Positions 7,286-15,803 of a stretch of DNA of 49,448 nucleotides are shown here, piece after piece (position 1 is the stretch's first letter; every line of letters starts with the position of its first letter). The translations under genes were made by a program, and so were the position numbers. Source of the DNA: CAYOFK01 sp964403185 (GTDB taxonomy: Bacteria; Bacteroidota; Bacteroidia; Bacteroidales; VadinHA17); NCBI GenBank assembly GCA_964403185.1, contig CAYOFK010000001.1, forward strand, positions 1 to 49,448, read 5' to 3'. The notes under the pieces are model-generated. The model made no database searches. It was not told the origin of the DNA and was given only the letters and a program-made list of their open reading frames with translations.

Positions 7286-9712
7286 TTACTTTTTATTCTT
7301 CACATATGTATCGAACCATTGCAGGGCCTCCCAGTGCTGGTGCAGAATGGATTCACGGGCCGCATATCCATGACTTTCCCTGGGAAGGAATACCAGCCGC
7401 ACTGTGGCACCATGCCCTTTCAGTGCTGCGTAGTACCGTTCACTTTGAATGGGAAATGTCCCGCTGTTATTATCTGCAGCGCCATGGATCAGCAATATTG
7501 GATCCTTAACTTTATCGGCATGCATGAAGGGTGACATGGTATAATAAATTTCAGGAGCTTCCCAGTAGGTTCTTCTTTCGTTTTGGAAACCAAAAGGGGT
7601 AAGTGTTCTGTTGTATGCTCCGCTTCTGGCCACGCCGGCCGCAAACAGTCTTGAATGAGTGAGTAAATTAGCGGTCATAAAAGCACCGTAGGAGTGGCCT
7701 CCGACACCCATCCGGTCGCGATCGGCAACACCCATCTCAACGGCTTTATTAATTGCTGCCTCAGCATTTGCCACCAGTTGTTTTACAAATTCATCATTCG
7801 GTTTTACTTCTTCTTCCCCGATTATTGGAAAAGAGGCATTGTTCAGAATGGCATATCCCTGTGTAACATATGACAAGATTGAGTTTCCACTGACCCTTGT
7901 AAACCGGTACGGTGATCCGGATACCTGCCCTGCTGCCCCGGCATCTTCAAATTCCCTGGGATAGGCCCACAATATGGCAGGAAGAGGCCCGTCTTTTTCC
8001 TTATTGTATCCTGCCGGCAGGTATAAATCAAAAGTCAGGTCGATGCCATCATCCCGCTTATATTTTACCAGTTCTTTAGTGACCCCCTCAAGTTGCATGT
8101 AAGGATTTTTGAAATCTGTAATGGCGCTGATTTTTCCTGACTTCAAATTTCTATGGAAATAATTTGGAGGCACCTTTTTCGACTGCCTGCTGGTTATCAC
8201 CTTATTTTTATCTATGTCGATAATGGCAGCTACCGACTCGTAAAAAGGAGCTTTGCTTCTCCATAATTCCTTTGTTTCTCCTGTACCAATTGAATACTTA
8301 CGGATGAACGGCCGGTCGCCTTCAGGAGAAGCACCTGATCCGGTAAGGATAAGGGACGTGCCTTTATCGGCGAACAACAACACAGACCGGCCATATTGGT
8401 TTCTCCTGGTGTTGAACCTGCCGGGATTTCCATAGCGGTCGTCCGTTTGGAATTCCATCATCTTTTTTTGCGTGTTTTCCGGATCTGCCGGATCAAATGA
8501 ACTGAGTATCCTGGTTCTGGTTTTTCTCAAACCCTCGCTGATAATGGCAAAATTTTCATGCCCCCAGGTGATGCCTCCATATCTCATTTTTGTCCTGATG
8601 AATGCTTTTGGTTCTTCATCAAATGGGGCCTCCAGGATAAAAACCTGGGCCCTGTATTCCACATCATTTTTAGGATCACCGCCATCAAGCGGTTCAACCC
8701 AATAGGCGGCAGCCGGTTTATCAGCCCTCCAGCCAAATGACCGGGGCTCATTAAAAACAACATCAAACCCCCGGGGCAGGTTTTCCTTCAATGGAAGTTC
8801 TGTCAGGATCTTTACAGTTTTTCCATCAGCATTCCAAATAGAGATGGTACTTGAAAAATAATAATAAGGCACGCTGTATGAAAAAGGTTTCTTCAATTCT
8901 GTAACCATAAAATAGTTACCATCAGGTGATGGTGAAACATTTGTGTACATGGCCGGAGCAGCGATTTCCTTCACCCCGGAACCATCCCATTGCATCACCC
9001 TGGAGGTCACAAAATATTCAAAAATAACTTCATCATCCATATTTTTTAAGAGATCCTGAAAAGTCCGGGCTGCCCCGCGTTTCCCCATGTTTTCCTGTAC
9101 AATGGGTCCGGTTGGTGTGGCGGATGATTTTGGCCGGGGGCCCCTGTTTTCATCCACTGCAAGAAACACAATGGATCGGCTGTCAGGCAACCAGGAATAA
9201 TACGAGATGGTCATATTCAGATCATTGGCTATTTTCCGGGCTTTGTATCCCGCAGCATCACACACCCACAATTCAATACTGCTCTTTGTGGTATTCGTAA
9301 ATGCAAACCTGCTTCCGTCCGGGGACCAGGATAATCTTCCAATATGAGGATCAGCAGGCAGATCTTCAACTTTTTTCAGGCCCGTACCATCAATATTCAT
9401 CAAGGATATCCCTGTGTAATAGGAGCGCCTGCTTGGCCCATTCACGGCAGGATCTATACGCAATCCTCCCATGCGCAGTTCCTCACGCGACAGGTCTTCT
9501 ATAGTCATTAAACCCGGCCTGTTGAGCAGGGCTACAAAAGAATGGTCGGGACTGATAGATACAGATGGTGTTTGTTCTGCATCCACAATGCTGACAATTT
9601 CCTCAGGCGGAAGCTGATACTTTAAACCTGTCTGAGCACTTGACAGGTATGAAACGGCAATCAGAAGAAGGGCAAAGAAAAGACTGGAAAATACAAATCC
9701 TGATTTTTTCAT
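7286..9712 (-). CDS. S9 family (prolyl oligopeptidase fold) peptidase, S9D glutamyl endopeptidase-like
   Basis: An 808-residue secreted serine peptidase. Signal peptide at residues ~1-27, a beta-propeller-like region with WD/PD40 style repeats (SPDGSRFAF, SPDGNYFMV) to about residue 530, then an alpha/beta-hydrolase domain. The catalytic triad is Ser674 in GGHSYG, Asp747 in HGAADNNSG and His781 in RESHGY. The GHSYGAFMTANLL and ESHGYAARES context resembles the S9D glutamyl endopeptidase group, so cleavage after acidic residues is plausible but not proven. A longer frame opens at 9817, but the ATG at 9712 places the signal peptide at the N-terminus and leaves room for a near-consensus -7 box (TATCTTTA on the minus strand, 9749-9756). 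Confidence 0.92.
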   Translation of the reverse strand: MKKSGFVFSSLFFALLLIAVSYLSSAQTGLKYQLPPEEIVSIVDAEQTPSVSISPDHSFVALLNRPGLMTIEDLSREELRMGGLRIDPAVNGPSRRSYYTGISLMNIDGTGLKKVEDLPADPHIGRLSWSPDGSRFAFTNTTKSSIELWVCDAAGYKARKIANDLNMTISYYSWLPDSRSIVFLAVDENRGPRPKSSATPTGPIVQENMGKRGAARTFQDLLKNMDDEVIFEYFVTSRVMQWDGSGVKEIAAPAMYTNVSPSPDGNYFMVTELKKPFSYSVPYYYFSSTISIWNADGKTVKILTELPLKENLPRGFDVVFNEPRSFGWRADKPAAAYWVEPLDGGDPKNDVEYRAQVFILEAPFDEEPKAFIRTKMRYGGITWGHENFAIISEGLRKTRTRILSSFDPADPENTQKKMMEFQTDDRYGNPGRFNTRRNQYGRSVLLFADKGTSLILTGSGASPEGDRPFIRKYSIGTGETKELWRSKAPFYESVAAIIDIDKNKVITSRQSKKVPPNYFHRNLKSGKISAITDFKNPYMQLEGVTKELVKYKRDDGIDLTFDLYLPAGYNKEKDGPLPAILWAYPREFEDAGAAGQVSGSPYRFTRVSGNSILSYVTQGYAILNNASFPIIGEEEVKPNDEFVKQLVANAEAAINKAVEMGVADRDRMGVGGHSYGAFMTANLLTHSRLFAAGVARSGAYNRTLTPFGFQNERRTYWEAPEIYYTMSPFMHADKVKDPILLIHGAADNNSGTFPIQSERYYAALKGHGATVRLVFLPRESHGYAARESILHQHWEALQWFDTYVKNKK

Positions 9713-9795
9713 TGTACTAAATTTGAGGTTAGATAAAATATGATTCTCTAAAGATACAATTTCATGAAAAACCGATTTAAATAAAGATCTTATAA

Positions 9796-9824
9796 TTGAA
9801 ATAAACAATTTCAGCATACCTTTG
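9796..9824 (+). promoter_or_regulatory. dapD promoter (-33 TTG and -7 TACCTTTG)
   Basis: TTG at 9796-9798, then 18 bases, then TACCTTTG at 9817-9824, close to the Bacteroidota consensus (TTG-N19-TAnnTTTG). The final TTG of the -7 box could be misread as a TTG start codon at 9822; the promoter match argues that translation begins at the ATG at 9846. Confidence 0.7.
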
Positions 9825-9845
9825 TCAGACCAAACAACATTTACA

Positions 9846-10664
9846 ATGATTTCAGAACTTCAGGAGATTATTGAAAATTCCTGGAATGACAGGGCTTTAT
9901 TAAAAGCTACTGAAACCAGGGATGCCATATCACATACCATTGAACTTCTGGACAAGGGCACCCTCAGGACAGCCCAACCTTCAGGTGGCAACTGGATTGT
10001 AAATGAATGGGTTAAGAAGGCAGTTATTTTATATTTCCCCATCCGGGAAATGGAAGTCATTGAAATGGCGCCTTTTGAATTTCATGACAAGATTGCTCTT
10101 AAAACCGGTTATAAAGAAAAGGGAGTCCGTGTGGTTCCCAACGCAGTGGCAAGATATGGTTCTTACATCGCTCCGGGTGTTATTATGATGCCATGCTATA
10201 TTAATATTGGCGCCCGGGTCGATTCCGGTACCATGGTGGACACCTGGGCAACGGTGGGTTCCTGTGCACAGATTGGAAAAAATGTGCATCTCAGCGGAGG
10301 TGTTGGAATCGGCGGTGTTCTTGAGCCTGTCCAGGCAGCTCCGGTCATCATTGAAGATGACTGTTTTATCGGATCAAGATGCATTGTGGTTGAGGGAGCA
10401 TGGATTCAAAAACAAGCGGTTCTTGGAGCCAATGTAGTCATAACAAACAGCACTAAAGTGATAGATGTAACCGGCGATGAACCTGTTGAATACAAAGGCT
10501 TCATTCCGGAAAGATCAGTGGTGATACCGGGAAGTTATTCCAGGGACTTTAAGGCAGGGACCTTCCAGGTGCCCTGCGCATTGATCATTGGTAAAAGAAA
10601 AGAATCCACGAATAAAAAAACCTCATTGAATGAGGCTCTGAGAGAATATAATGTTGATGTTTAA
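9846..10664 (+). CDS. dapD: 2,3,4,5-tetrahydropyridine-2,6-dicarboxylate N-succinyltransferase
   Basis: DapD transfers a succinyl group from succinyl-CoA to tetrahydrodipicolinate in the succinylase branch of lysine and diaminopimelate synthesis. The protein (272 residues from this ATG) has the N-terminal helical domain followed by a left-handed beta-helix made of hexapeptide repeats (about residues 110-225, for example the segments around GARVDSG, WATVGSC and GGVGIGG) and the C-terminal CoA-binding segment with VVIPGS. The frame is open to a TTG at 9822, but that TTG belongs to the promoter -7 box, so the ATG at 9846 is preferred. It is divergent from the S9 peptidase, with 133 bases between the starts. 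Confidence 0.95.
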   Translation: MISELQEIIENSWNDRALLKATETRDAISHTIELLDKGTLRTAQPSGGNWIVNEWVKKAVILYFPIREMEVIEMAPFEFHDKIALKTGYKEKGVRVVPNAVARYGSYIAPGVIMMPCYINIGARVDSGTMVDTWATVGSCAQIGKNVHLSGGVGIGGVLEPVQAAPVIIEDDCFIGSRCIVVEGAWIQKQAVLGANVVITNSTKVIDVTGDEPVEYKGFIPERSVVIPGSYSRDFKAGTFQVPCALIIGKRKESTNKKTSLNEALREYNVDV

Positions 10665-10762
10665 ACCAGCCATGGAAACCGGGTTCAGTATCATCGGGTA
10701 TTTATCATTCAAGGGACTTTCAGCCGGAATTAATTTTCGTACCTGTTCAAATATGCAGTATA

Positions 10763-11557
10763 ATGCCTGAAATCTCAGCCGTAATCATTACCTGTAACGA
10801 AGAGAAGTACATTGAACAATGTATCAGATCTCTGTCTGATGTTGTGGATGAGGTTCTTGTAATCGACTCCTTTTCAACTGATAAAACCCGTGAAATTAGT
10901 GAACGCCTCGGCGCAAAAGTTATCCTGCATGAGTTTGAAGGATATATTGAACAAAAGAACTGGGCCACCAAACAGGCCCGCCATGATTATATTCTCTCCC
11001 TGGACGGAGATGAATTGCTTTCAGATGAACTTGCAGGAAATATCCTGAAAATGAAGGACAATATGAACCATGACGGGTATTTCTTTAACAGGTTAAATAA
11101 TTACTATGGGAGTTGGATAAAACATTCCGGGATGTATCCTAACCGGAAACTCCGTTTGTTTAACAGAACCAGTGGGGTCTGGGGAGGCACCAATCCGCAC
11201 GATGTATTTATTCCGGATAAGGGTGCCAAAACCATTAGGATCGGGGGCGATCTGCTGCATTATATCTACGACTCCATTGATGAACATCTTGAGAAAATCC
11301 TGGAATTTTCAACAATCAATGCCCAATCCTTATATGATTCAGGTAAAAAATGCAACATTCTTAAATTGTCTATCAATCCTTTTTGGCGTTTCATCCGTGA
11401 TTATTTTGTCAACCAGGGATTCCGTGACGGATTTACAGGGTATCTTATTTGTTATCTCAGCGCCTTTGCCTGTTTTTTAAAACACCTTAAATTACATCAG
11501 CTGCACAAGGGTGGTGATAACCCTGTTATACCAGGTTTTAATTTTATTAAGTTATAA
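10763..11557 (+). CDS. Glycosyltransferase family 2, WaaE/KdtX-like
   Basis: A 264-residue GT-A glycosyltransferase. Signatures are the N-terminal nucleotide-binding strand (ISAVIITCNEE), VLVIDSFSTDKT, and the metal-binding LSLDGDE (a DxD motif). This pattern matches the family of WaaE/KdtX beta-1,4-glucosyltransferases that decorate the LPS inner core. The acceptor here is unknown. It is the first of three consecutive glycosyltransferase genes; the next starts 24 bases later. Its sequence is clearly paralogous to the C-terminal half of the 12697-14301 product (VIDSFSTD, QKNW and the DxDE motif are shared). Confidence 0.9.
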   Translation: MPEISAVIITCNEEKYIEQCIRSLSDVVDEVLVIDSFSTDKTREISERLGAKVILHEFEGYIEQKNWATKQARHDYILSLDGDELLSDELAGNILKMKDNMNHDGYFFNRLNNYYGSWIKHSGMYPNRKLRLFNRTSGVWGGTNPHDVFIPDKGAKTIRIGGDLLHYIYDSIDEHLEKILEFSTINAQSLYDSGKKCNILKLSINPFWRFIRDYFVNQGFRDGFTGYLICYLSAFACFLKHLKLHQLHKGGDNPVIPGFNFIKL

Positions 11558-11581
11558 ATACAAGAAATCCTTTAAAGGAAA

Positions 11582-12697
11582 ATGAAAATTGGCTTTGATG
11601 CAAAACGGATTTTTCACAATTTTACCGGACTGGGTAATTATTCCCGGAATACCGTCAGGTTATTAAGCACCTATTTCCCGGAAAATCAATATATGCTCTA
11701 TACCCCAAAACCCGGAAAAGCCCCGTTCAGCCATAATGAATCCAATACAGAGATCCTATATCCACAGCCATTCATACATAAATTATTCCCCTCATACTGG
11801 CGTGTTAAACTCATGGTCAGTCAACTCAGAAAAGACAAACCTGATGTGTATTTTGGTTTGAGTAATGAATTGCCAAACGGCATTGAAAGAACCGGTATTA
11901 AGACCATTGTCACCATCCACGATTTAATATTCCTCAGGCATCCTGAATTCTATTCAAAAATTGACAGAAAGATCTATGAATATAAATTCAGACGGGCGTG
12001 TTTTGTTGCCCATAAAATTATTGCCATTTCCAGGCAAACAAAAAATGATATTGTAAATTATTTTGGAATTGGTCCGGAAAAGATCGATGTAGTGTATCAG
12101 GGCTGCAACACCATGTTTCACAACGATGCAGGACAGGAATCCAAAACCGGCCTTGTAAAAAAATACAAGCTGCCGCAACGTTATATCTTAACTGTGGGCA
12201 GCATAGAAAAACGTAAAAATATTCTTAACCTTGTGAAGGCCATCCGGCCGTTAAAAAGTGAAAACCTCATCATCATTGGTCGAAAAACCTCATACTACAA
12301 GGAGGTGTCGGATTATATCATGAAAAATAAAATGGAAAACCGTGTCAGGTTCTTTTTTGGAGTCCCCAGGGAAGAACTGCCCGTTTTTTACCAGTTGGCC
12401 GGTCTTTTTGTTTATCCCAGTTTTTTTGAAGGATTTGGCATTCCATTAATAGAGGCGTTGTTTAGCAAAACACCTGTGATCAGCTCCACAGGAAGTTGTT
12501 TTTCAGAAGCAGGAGGACCTGATTCCATCTATGTTGATCCAAATGACACAGATTCATTGACTGCCGCCATAAAGAAGGTTCTGACAAATGATGACTTATA
12601 CAATAATATGGCTTATAGAGGCTATCAATACGTTCAGCAATTCAGGGATGAACCGGTAGCAAACAACTTATTCGGTGTAATTGAATCCATTCTCTGA
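11582..12697 (+). CDS. Glycosyltransferase family 4 (GT-B fold)
   Basis: A 371-residue retaining glycosyltransferase. The N-terminal Rossmann domain starts MKIGFDAKRI with the glycine-rich FTGLGNYSRN loop. The C-terminal nucleotide-sugar domain shows VGSIEKRKN and the E-x7-E signature in FFEGFGIPLIEAL. It probably adds a hexose to LPS core or an exopolysaccharide. The stop codon overlaps the start of the next gene by one base (TGATG), so they are translationally coupled. Confidence 0.92.
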   Translation: MKIGFDAKRIFHNFTGLGNYSRNTVRLLSTYFPENQYMLYTPKPGKAPFSHNESNTEILYPQPFIHKLFPSYWRVKLMVSQLRKDKPDVYFGLSNELPNGIERTGIKTIVTIHDLIFLRHPEFYSKIDRKIYEYKFRRACFVAHKIIAISRQTKNDIVNYFGIGPEKIDVVYQGCNTMFHNDAGQESKTGLVKKYKLPQRYILTVGSIEKRKNILNLVKAIRPLKSENLIIIGRKTSYYKEVSDYIMKNKMENRVRFFFGVPREELPVFYQLAGLFVYPSFFEGFGIPLIEALFSKTPVISSTGSCFSEAGGPDSIYVDPNDTDSLTAAIKKVLTNDDLYNNMAYRGYQYVQQFRDEPVANNLFGVIESIL

Positions 12698-14301
12698 TGA
12701 AAGTGCCCAGGCCAAAATCTGTTTCCCTGATAGTCTCAACCTATAATTGGCCTGAGAGTCTGGAATTATGTCTGAATTCAGTTATGCGTCAAACCCGGTT
12801 GCCGGATGAAGTCATCGTTGCAGATGACGGTTCCGCTTCACCTACCAGGGAATTGGTTGAGCACATTCAAAAATATTCCCCCGTAAAACTGATCCATGTC
12901 TGGCATGAAGATATGGGTTTCCGGCTTGCAAAGATCAGGAATAAAGCCCTGAGGGCAGCAAAATCTAACTACATCATCCAGATTGATCATGATATCATAA
13001 TTGAAAAGAATTTTATTAATGATCATCTGAAAGCTGCCCGGCCCAACCATTTTGTCATCGGTTCAAGGGTCAAGCTTGGAAAAGAATTATCTAAAAATAT
13101 TTATGAGAATAAAAACCTCAATATAGACTTTTTTACCAGGGGCATTAAAAACCACTATAATGTACTCAGAATACCTCTGTTATCTGAATTTCTTGCCAAT
13201 CCAACAACCGACGTACACAAGATTATTAAAAGTGCCAGGGGATGTAATATGGGATTCTGGCGGGCCGACCTCTTTGCGGTAAATGGATATAACCAGGATC
13301 TGGTTGGTTGGGGACGGGAAGATTCTGAGCTCGCTGCCCGTCTTATTCATAACGGCAAAATCAAGAAAAAGGTTAAAATGGCAGGGATCCAGTTTCATAT
13401 TTATCATCCTGAATATGACAGGAAAGGGTTGAATAAAAACGACCAGATCCTGTGGGAAACCCTCATGACCGGAGCTACTGTATGTGAAAATGGCATTGAA
13501 AAAATATCCCCGGAAAAACGAAGCCCCTGGAAACTTGCACTGACAGTCATTATCCCTACATACAACGAAGCTCAAAACATCCGGGAGGCCATTAAATCGG
13601 CCGATTTTGCTGAAGAAATTCTGGTAGTGGATTCCTTCAGCACCGATGAAACAGTAGAAATTGCAAGGGAAAACGGGGCCCGGGTTATTCAGCATGAATA
13701 TGTTACTCCGGCCAGGCAAAAAAACTGGATCATTCCCCAGGCTAAGCATAAATGGGTACTGCTCCTGGATGCCGATGAGCGCATCAACCCCCTGCTAAGA
13801 AAGGAGATTATTGAAAAGGTTAAAACCAATGTTGAGGAATCAGGTTTCTGGATCTACAGGATCAACTTTTTCCAGGGCAAACGTGTCCGTTTCAGCGGAT
13901 GGCAGAGTGATAAGGTCATTCGTCTGATCCGGAGAGACAAGTGCAGGTATGATAACAAACACGTCCATGAGGAAATCATTGCCGAAGGCCCGGTTGGGTA
14001 CCTGAAGAATAAACTCATGCATAATACGTATCAATCACTCGATGCATATATTTCCAAACTCAATCATTATGCCGATCTGCAGGTTCTTGATATAGAGGAT
14101 AAAGTTGGATCCATTAACGTTTTTCATCTGGTTGTGAAACCATTCTTCAGGTTACTGCATCACTATATCTTACGGGGGGGATTTCTTGATGGCATTACCG
14201 GCCTCACCATTTCAGTTTTATACGCCTATGCGGTTCGCTTGAGGTATCTCAAATTATGGTACAAACGAAAAAATGAACACGGGAATGGATGCTATAGTTG
14301 A
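12697..14301 (+). CDS. Bifunctional glycosyltransferase: two fused GT2 domains
   Basis: A 534-residue protein with two GT-A domains. The N-terminal half (about residues 5-260) is a GT2 enzyme with VSLIVSTYNWPESL, the metal-binding QIDHD and a galactosyltransferase-type C-terminal motif (MGFWRADLF, then GWGREDSEL), as in chondroitin-synthase-like transferases. The C-terminal half (about residues 280-525) is WaaE-like, with VIIPTYNE, LVVDSFSTDET and LLLDADE. The C-terminal half resembles the product of 10763-11557, so a duplication of that gene fused to another GT2 is a likely origin. Two transfer steps on one chain are inferred. It starts with a 1-base overlap with the preceding gene. Confidence 0.9.
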   Translation: MKVPRPKSVSLIVSTYNWPESLELCLNSVMRQTRLPDEVIVADDGSASPTRELVEHIQKYSPVKLIHVWHEDMGFRLAKIRNKALRAAKSNYIIQIDHDIIIEKNFINDHLKAARPNHFVIGSRVKLGKELSKNIYENKNLNIDFFTRGIKNHYNVLRIPLLSEFLANPTTDVHKIIKSARGCNMGFWRADLFAVNGYNQDLVGWGREDSELAARLIHNGKIKKKVKMAGIQFHIYHPEYDRKGLNKNDQILWETLMTGATVCENGIEKISPEKRSPWKLALTVIIPTYNEAQNIREAIKSADFAEEILVVDSFSTDETVEIARENGARVIQHEYVTPARQKNWIIPQAKHKWVLLLDADERINPLLRKEIIEKVKTNVEESGFWIYRINFFQGKRVRFSGWQSDKVIRLIRRDKCRYDNKHVHEEIIAEGPVGYLKNKLMHNTYQSLDAYISKLNHYADLQVLDIEDKVGSINVFHLVVKPFFRLLHHYILRGGFLDGITGLTISVLYAYAVRLRYLKLWYKRKNEHGNGCYS

Positions 14302-14851
14302 AGAAGTCCTGGCAGTTTTAAAAAAGGGAGGCACCCTGCTTTATCCCACGGATACCATTTGGGGCATCGGATGCGATGCTACCAATGAAGCAGCAGTCAA
14401 TGCCATTTACAGGATTAAGAAAAGAACCGGCACAAAAAGCATGCTGGTCCTTGTGGATCACATTGCCATGATCCGCTCCTATGTTCAGGAAATCCCCTCA
14501 ATGGCCCTGGAATTGTTAAAAGTCTCGGATACCCCATTGACCATCATTTACCCCAATGCAAAAAATCTTGCCTCAAAGCTGATTGCCGGGGATGGTTCTG
14601 TTGGGATCAGGATATGTAAAACTGAATTTTGTCAAAATCTTATTGGAAAGTTTCAAAAACCAATTGTTTCCACTTCAGCAAACCTGTCGGGAGACCCCTC
14701 CCCGGCCACTTTAACGGATATTGATCCGTATATTAAGGAGAAGGTTGATTATTTTGTAGAAATTTCTGAAAAGGAATCTTTTCTCTGCAAAAAACCCTCA
14801 CCTATAATTAAGCTTGGAATTGATAATACAATCCGGATCATCAGGCCATAA
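14273..14851 (+). CDS. L-threonylcarbamoyladenylate synthase (Sua5/YciO/YrdC family)
   Basis: This family makes threonylcarbamoyl-AMP from Thr, bicarbonate and ATP, for the t6A modification of ANN-decoding tRNAs. The YrdC fold is recognisable from LYPTDTIWGIGCDA, the basic IYRIKKRTGTKSM segment, and STSANLSGDPSPAT. At 192 residues it lacks the C-terminal Sua5 domain, so it is the short TsaC/YrdC or YciO type. The start at 14273 overlaps the previous gene by 29 bases; an in-frame ATG at 14285 would overlap by less and is an alternative. The gene is in the glycosyltransferase operon only by position. Confidence 0.9.
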   Translation: MNTGMDAIVEEVLAVLKKGGTLLYPTDTIWGIGCDATNEAAVNAIYRIKKRTGTKSMLVLVDHIAMIRSYVQEIPSMALELLKVSDTPLTIIYPNAKNLASKLIAGDGSVGIRICKTEFCQNLIGKFQKPIVSTSANLSGDPSPATLTDIDPYIKEKVDYFVEISEKESFLCKKPSPIIKLGIDNTIRIIRP

Positions 14852-14879
14852 AATAAGGATTTGTTCCAGGCCTGTATCC

Positions 14880-14899
14880 CCGGCATACCCGCCTGCCGG
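14880..14899 (+). terminator. Possible terminator hairpin after the Sua5/YrdC gene
   Basis: Perfect 6-bp stem CCGGCA / TGCCGG with an 8-base loop, 28 bases after the stop codon. The following sequence is only weakly U-rich, so this is a positional inference. Confidence 0.35.
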
Positions 14900-14976
14900 T
14901 TTGGAAATTGAGTATTGGATATTGGAATTTAGTTTTTGAGATTTGCAAATTTTCAAAATTTAGAATCAATCTAAAT

Positions 14977-15155
14977 TAATTTTTCCAAATTCTTAACTTC
15001 CAGAATATCAGGATTATATTCCACCCCCCCCCCCCGCCCAAACCCCCAAAAATCTTTTGGGCCCAGAACCCTCTTGCAACTCGTTCTATGNNNNNNNNNN
15101 TAATTTTTCCAAATTATTAACTCCTAGAATATCTGGATTATCCCCCCCCCCCCCC
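14977..15155. repeat. 41-base direct repeat, two copies, each followed by a C homopolymer and flanking an N gap
   Basis: 14977-15017 and 15101-15141 match at 37 of 41 positions. Each is followed by a pure C run (12 C at 15024-15035; 14 C at 15142-15155). The second copy begins immediately after the ten N, so the gap lies inside a repeat unit and the true copy number is probably larger or the join uncertain. Confidence 0.8.
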
Positions 15156-15184
15156 GAAGTAAAGCTCGAAGTGTTCGTTTTCGC

Positions 15185-15202
15185 ACAGACATATATGTCT
15201 GT
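15185..15202. repeat. Perfect 18-base palindrome
   Basis: ACAGACATA/TATGTCTGT is self-complementary with no spacer. It could be an operator for a dimeric regulator or a hairpin end, and it lies 258 bases before the microprotein gene. Confidence 0.5.
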
Positions 15203-15380
15203 ATCAATTGGGAGTATATTCTTTAACTTAGTATAATAAAGAGGGTAATTGACTGAGTTCAGAAACAGAGGTTTGTCAGGAATAATCTATTCTCAGCCAC
15301 GGGGAATATCATATAAAAAGAAAGAGGAACCTACAATGAAACCGTGTACATACTTCTGCATAAGACACCAGTTCTGGTAG

Positions 15381-15396
15381 CTCCCCCTTTGGGGAG
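15381..15396 (+). terminator. Short GC-rich hairpin upstream of the microprotein gene
   Basis: CTCCCC / GGGGAG with a 4-base loop, followed 10 bases later by a 5-T run. It directly follows the stop of a 14-codon frame (15336-15380, starting MKPC), so a leader-peptide attenuator is conceivable, but it could also be an orphan terminator. Confidence 0.35.
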
Positions 15397-15459
15397 TGAA
15401 GATAGCATTTTTAGTTCGAGTATTAAATAAGGTCTTTTATTAAATTATAAATTGGAATT

Positions 15460-15693
15460 ATGAAAAAGAAAATAATGGTATTGATTACAGGAATTGTTTT
15501 TATTGCAACAATGGCAATAGGGTCTGATGATTGCACACTTTGTGTAGTTAAAAAAAATAATGAGGTTCAATTCAGTTGTAAACCAATGCAAGATGTGAAC
15601 AATTGTGAAAAATCTTCTGGTAAAAGGACACTATCTTGCGATAACGCAACTGTTGAAGGTTGTGAAGACCCTGGTCAGGGAGGAAATACATGA
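15460..15693 (+). CDS. Secreted six-cysteine microprotein (NVEALA-like class, unassigned)
   Basis: A 77-residue precursor. A cationic start and hydrophobic segment (residues 1-21, MKKK... to AIG) form a signal peptide. The predicted mature part has six cysteines at 25, 28, 40, 49, 60 and 68, with the first two as CTLC, enough for three disulfides, and a Gly-rich tail. I do not recognise a family with certainty. Its size, export signal, cysteine content and position next to a 6-bladed beta-propeller lipoprotein recall the small NVEALA-type proteins of Bacteroidota, but the NVEALA motif itself is absent. Base composition is much more AT-rich than in flanking housekeeping genes. It is followed after 50 bases by a hairpin and then by two lipoprotein genes. 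Confidence 0.75.
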   Translation: MKKKIMVLITGIVFIATMAIGSDDCTLCVVKKNNEVQFSCKPMQDVNNCEKSSGKRTLSCDNATVEGCEDPGQGGNT

Positions 15694-15743
15694 GTATTTC
15701 TTTGTAATGAAATTTACAATAATTGTTTTAAAAATAATGAATT

Positions 15744-15773
15744 AGTCACCTGTGCTTGACTGCATGGGTGACT
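15744..15773 (+). terminator. Hairpin between the microprotein and the beta-propeller gene (terminator or attenuator)
   Basis: Perfect 7-bp stem AGTCACC / GGTGACT with a 16-base loop, in the 110-base gap after the microprotein gene. The downstream sequence is T-rich but lacks a long U run. A partial terminator would make the microprotein more abundant than the downstream products; this is inference. Confidence 0.4.
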
Positions 15774-15803
15774 GATTTGATTAATCAAGTAATATTTAAT
15801 ATT

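Larger units (their letters stand above)
14852..15459. other. Non-coding tract with assembly gap, diverged direct repeat and poly-C runs
   Basis: About 600 bases between the glycosyltransferase operon and the AT-rich island. It holds a hairpin at 14880-14899, two copies of a 41-base repeat each followed by a long C run, ten N at 15091-15100, an 18-base palindrome (15185-15202), a 14-codon frame with an AG-rich leader (15336-15380) and a short hairpin (15381-15396). No convincing promoter of the TAnnTTTG type is seen. Confidence 0.6.

Noticed and set aside
9713..9817. N-terminal extension of the S9 peptidase from 9817
   Set aside because: It would bury the signal peptide and run over the near-consensus promoter box; ATG 9712 is better.
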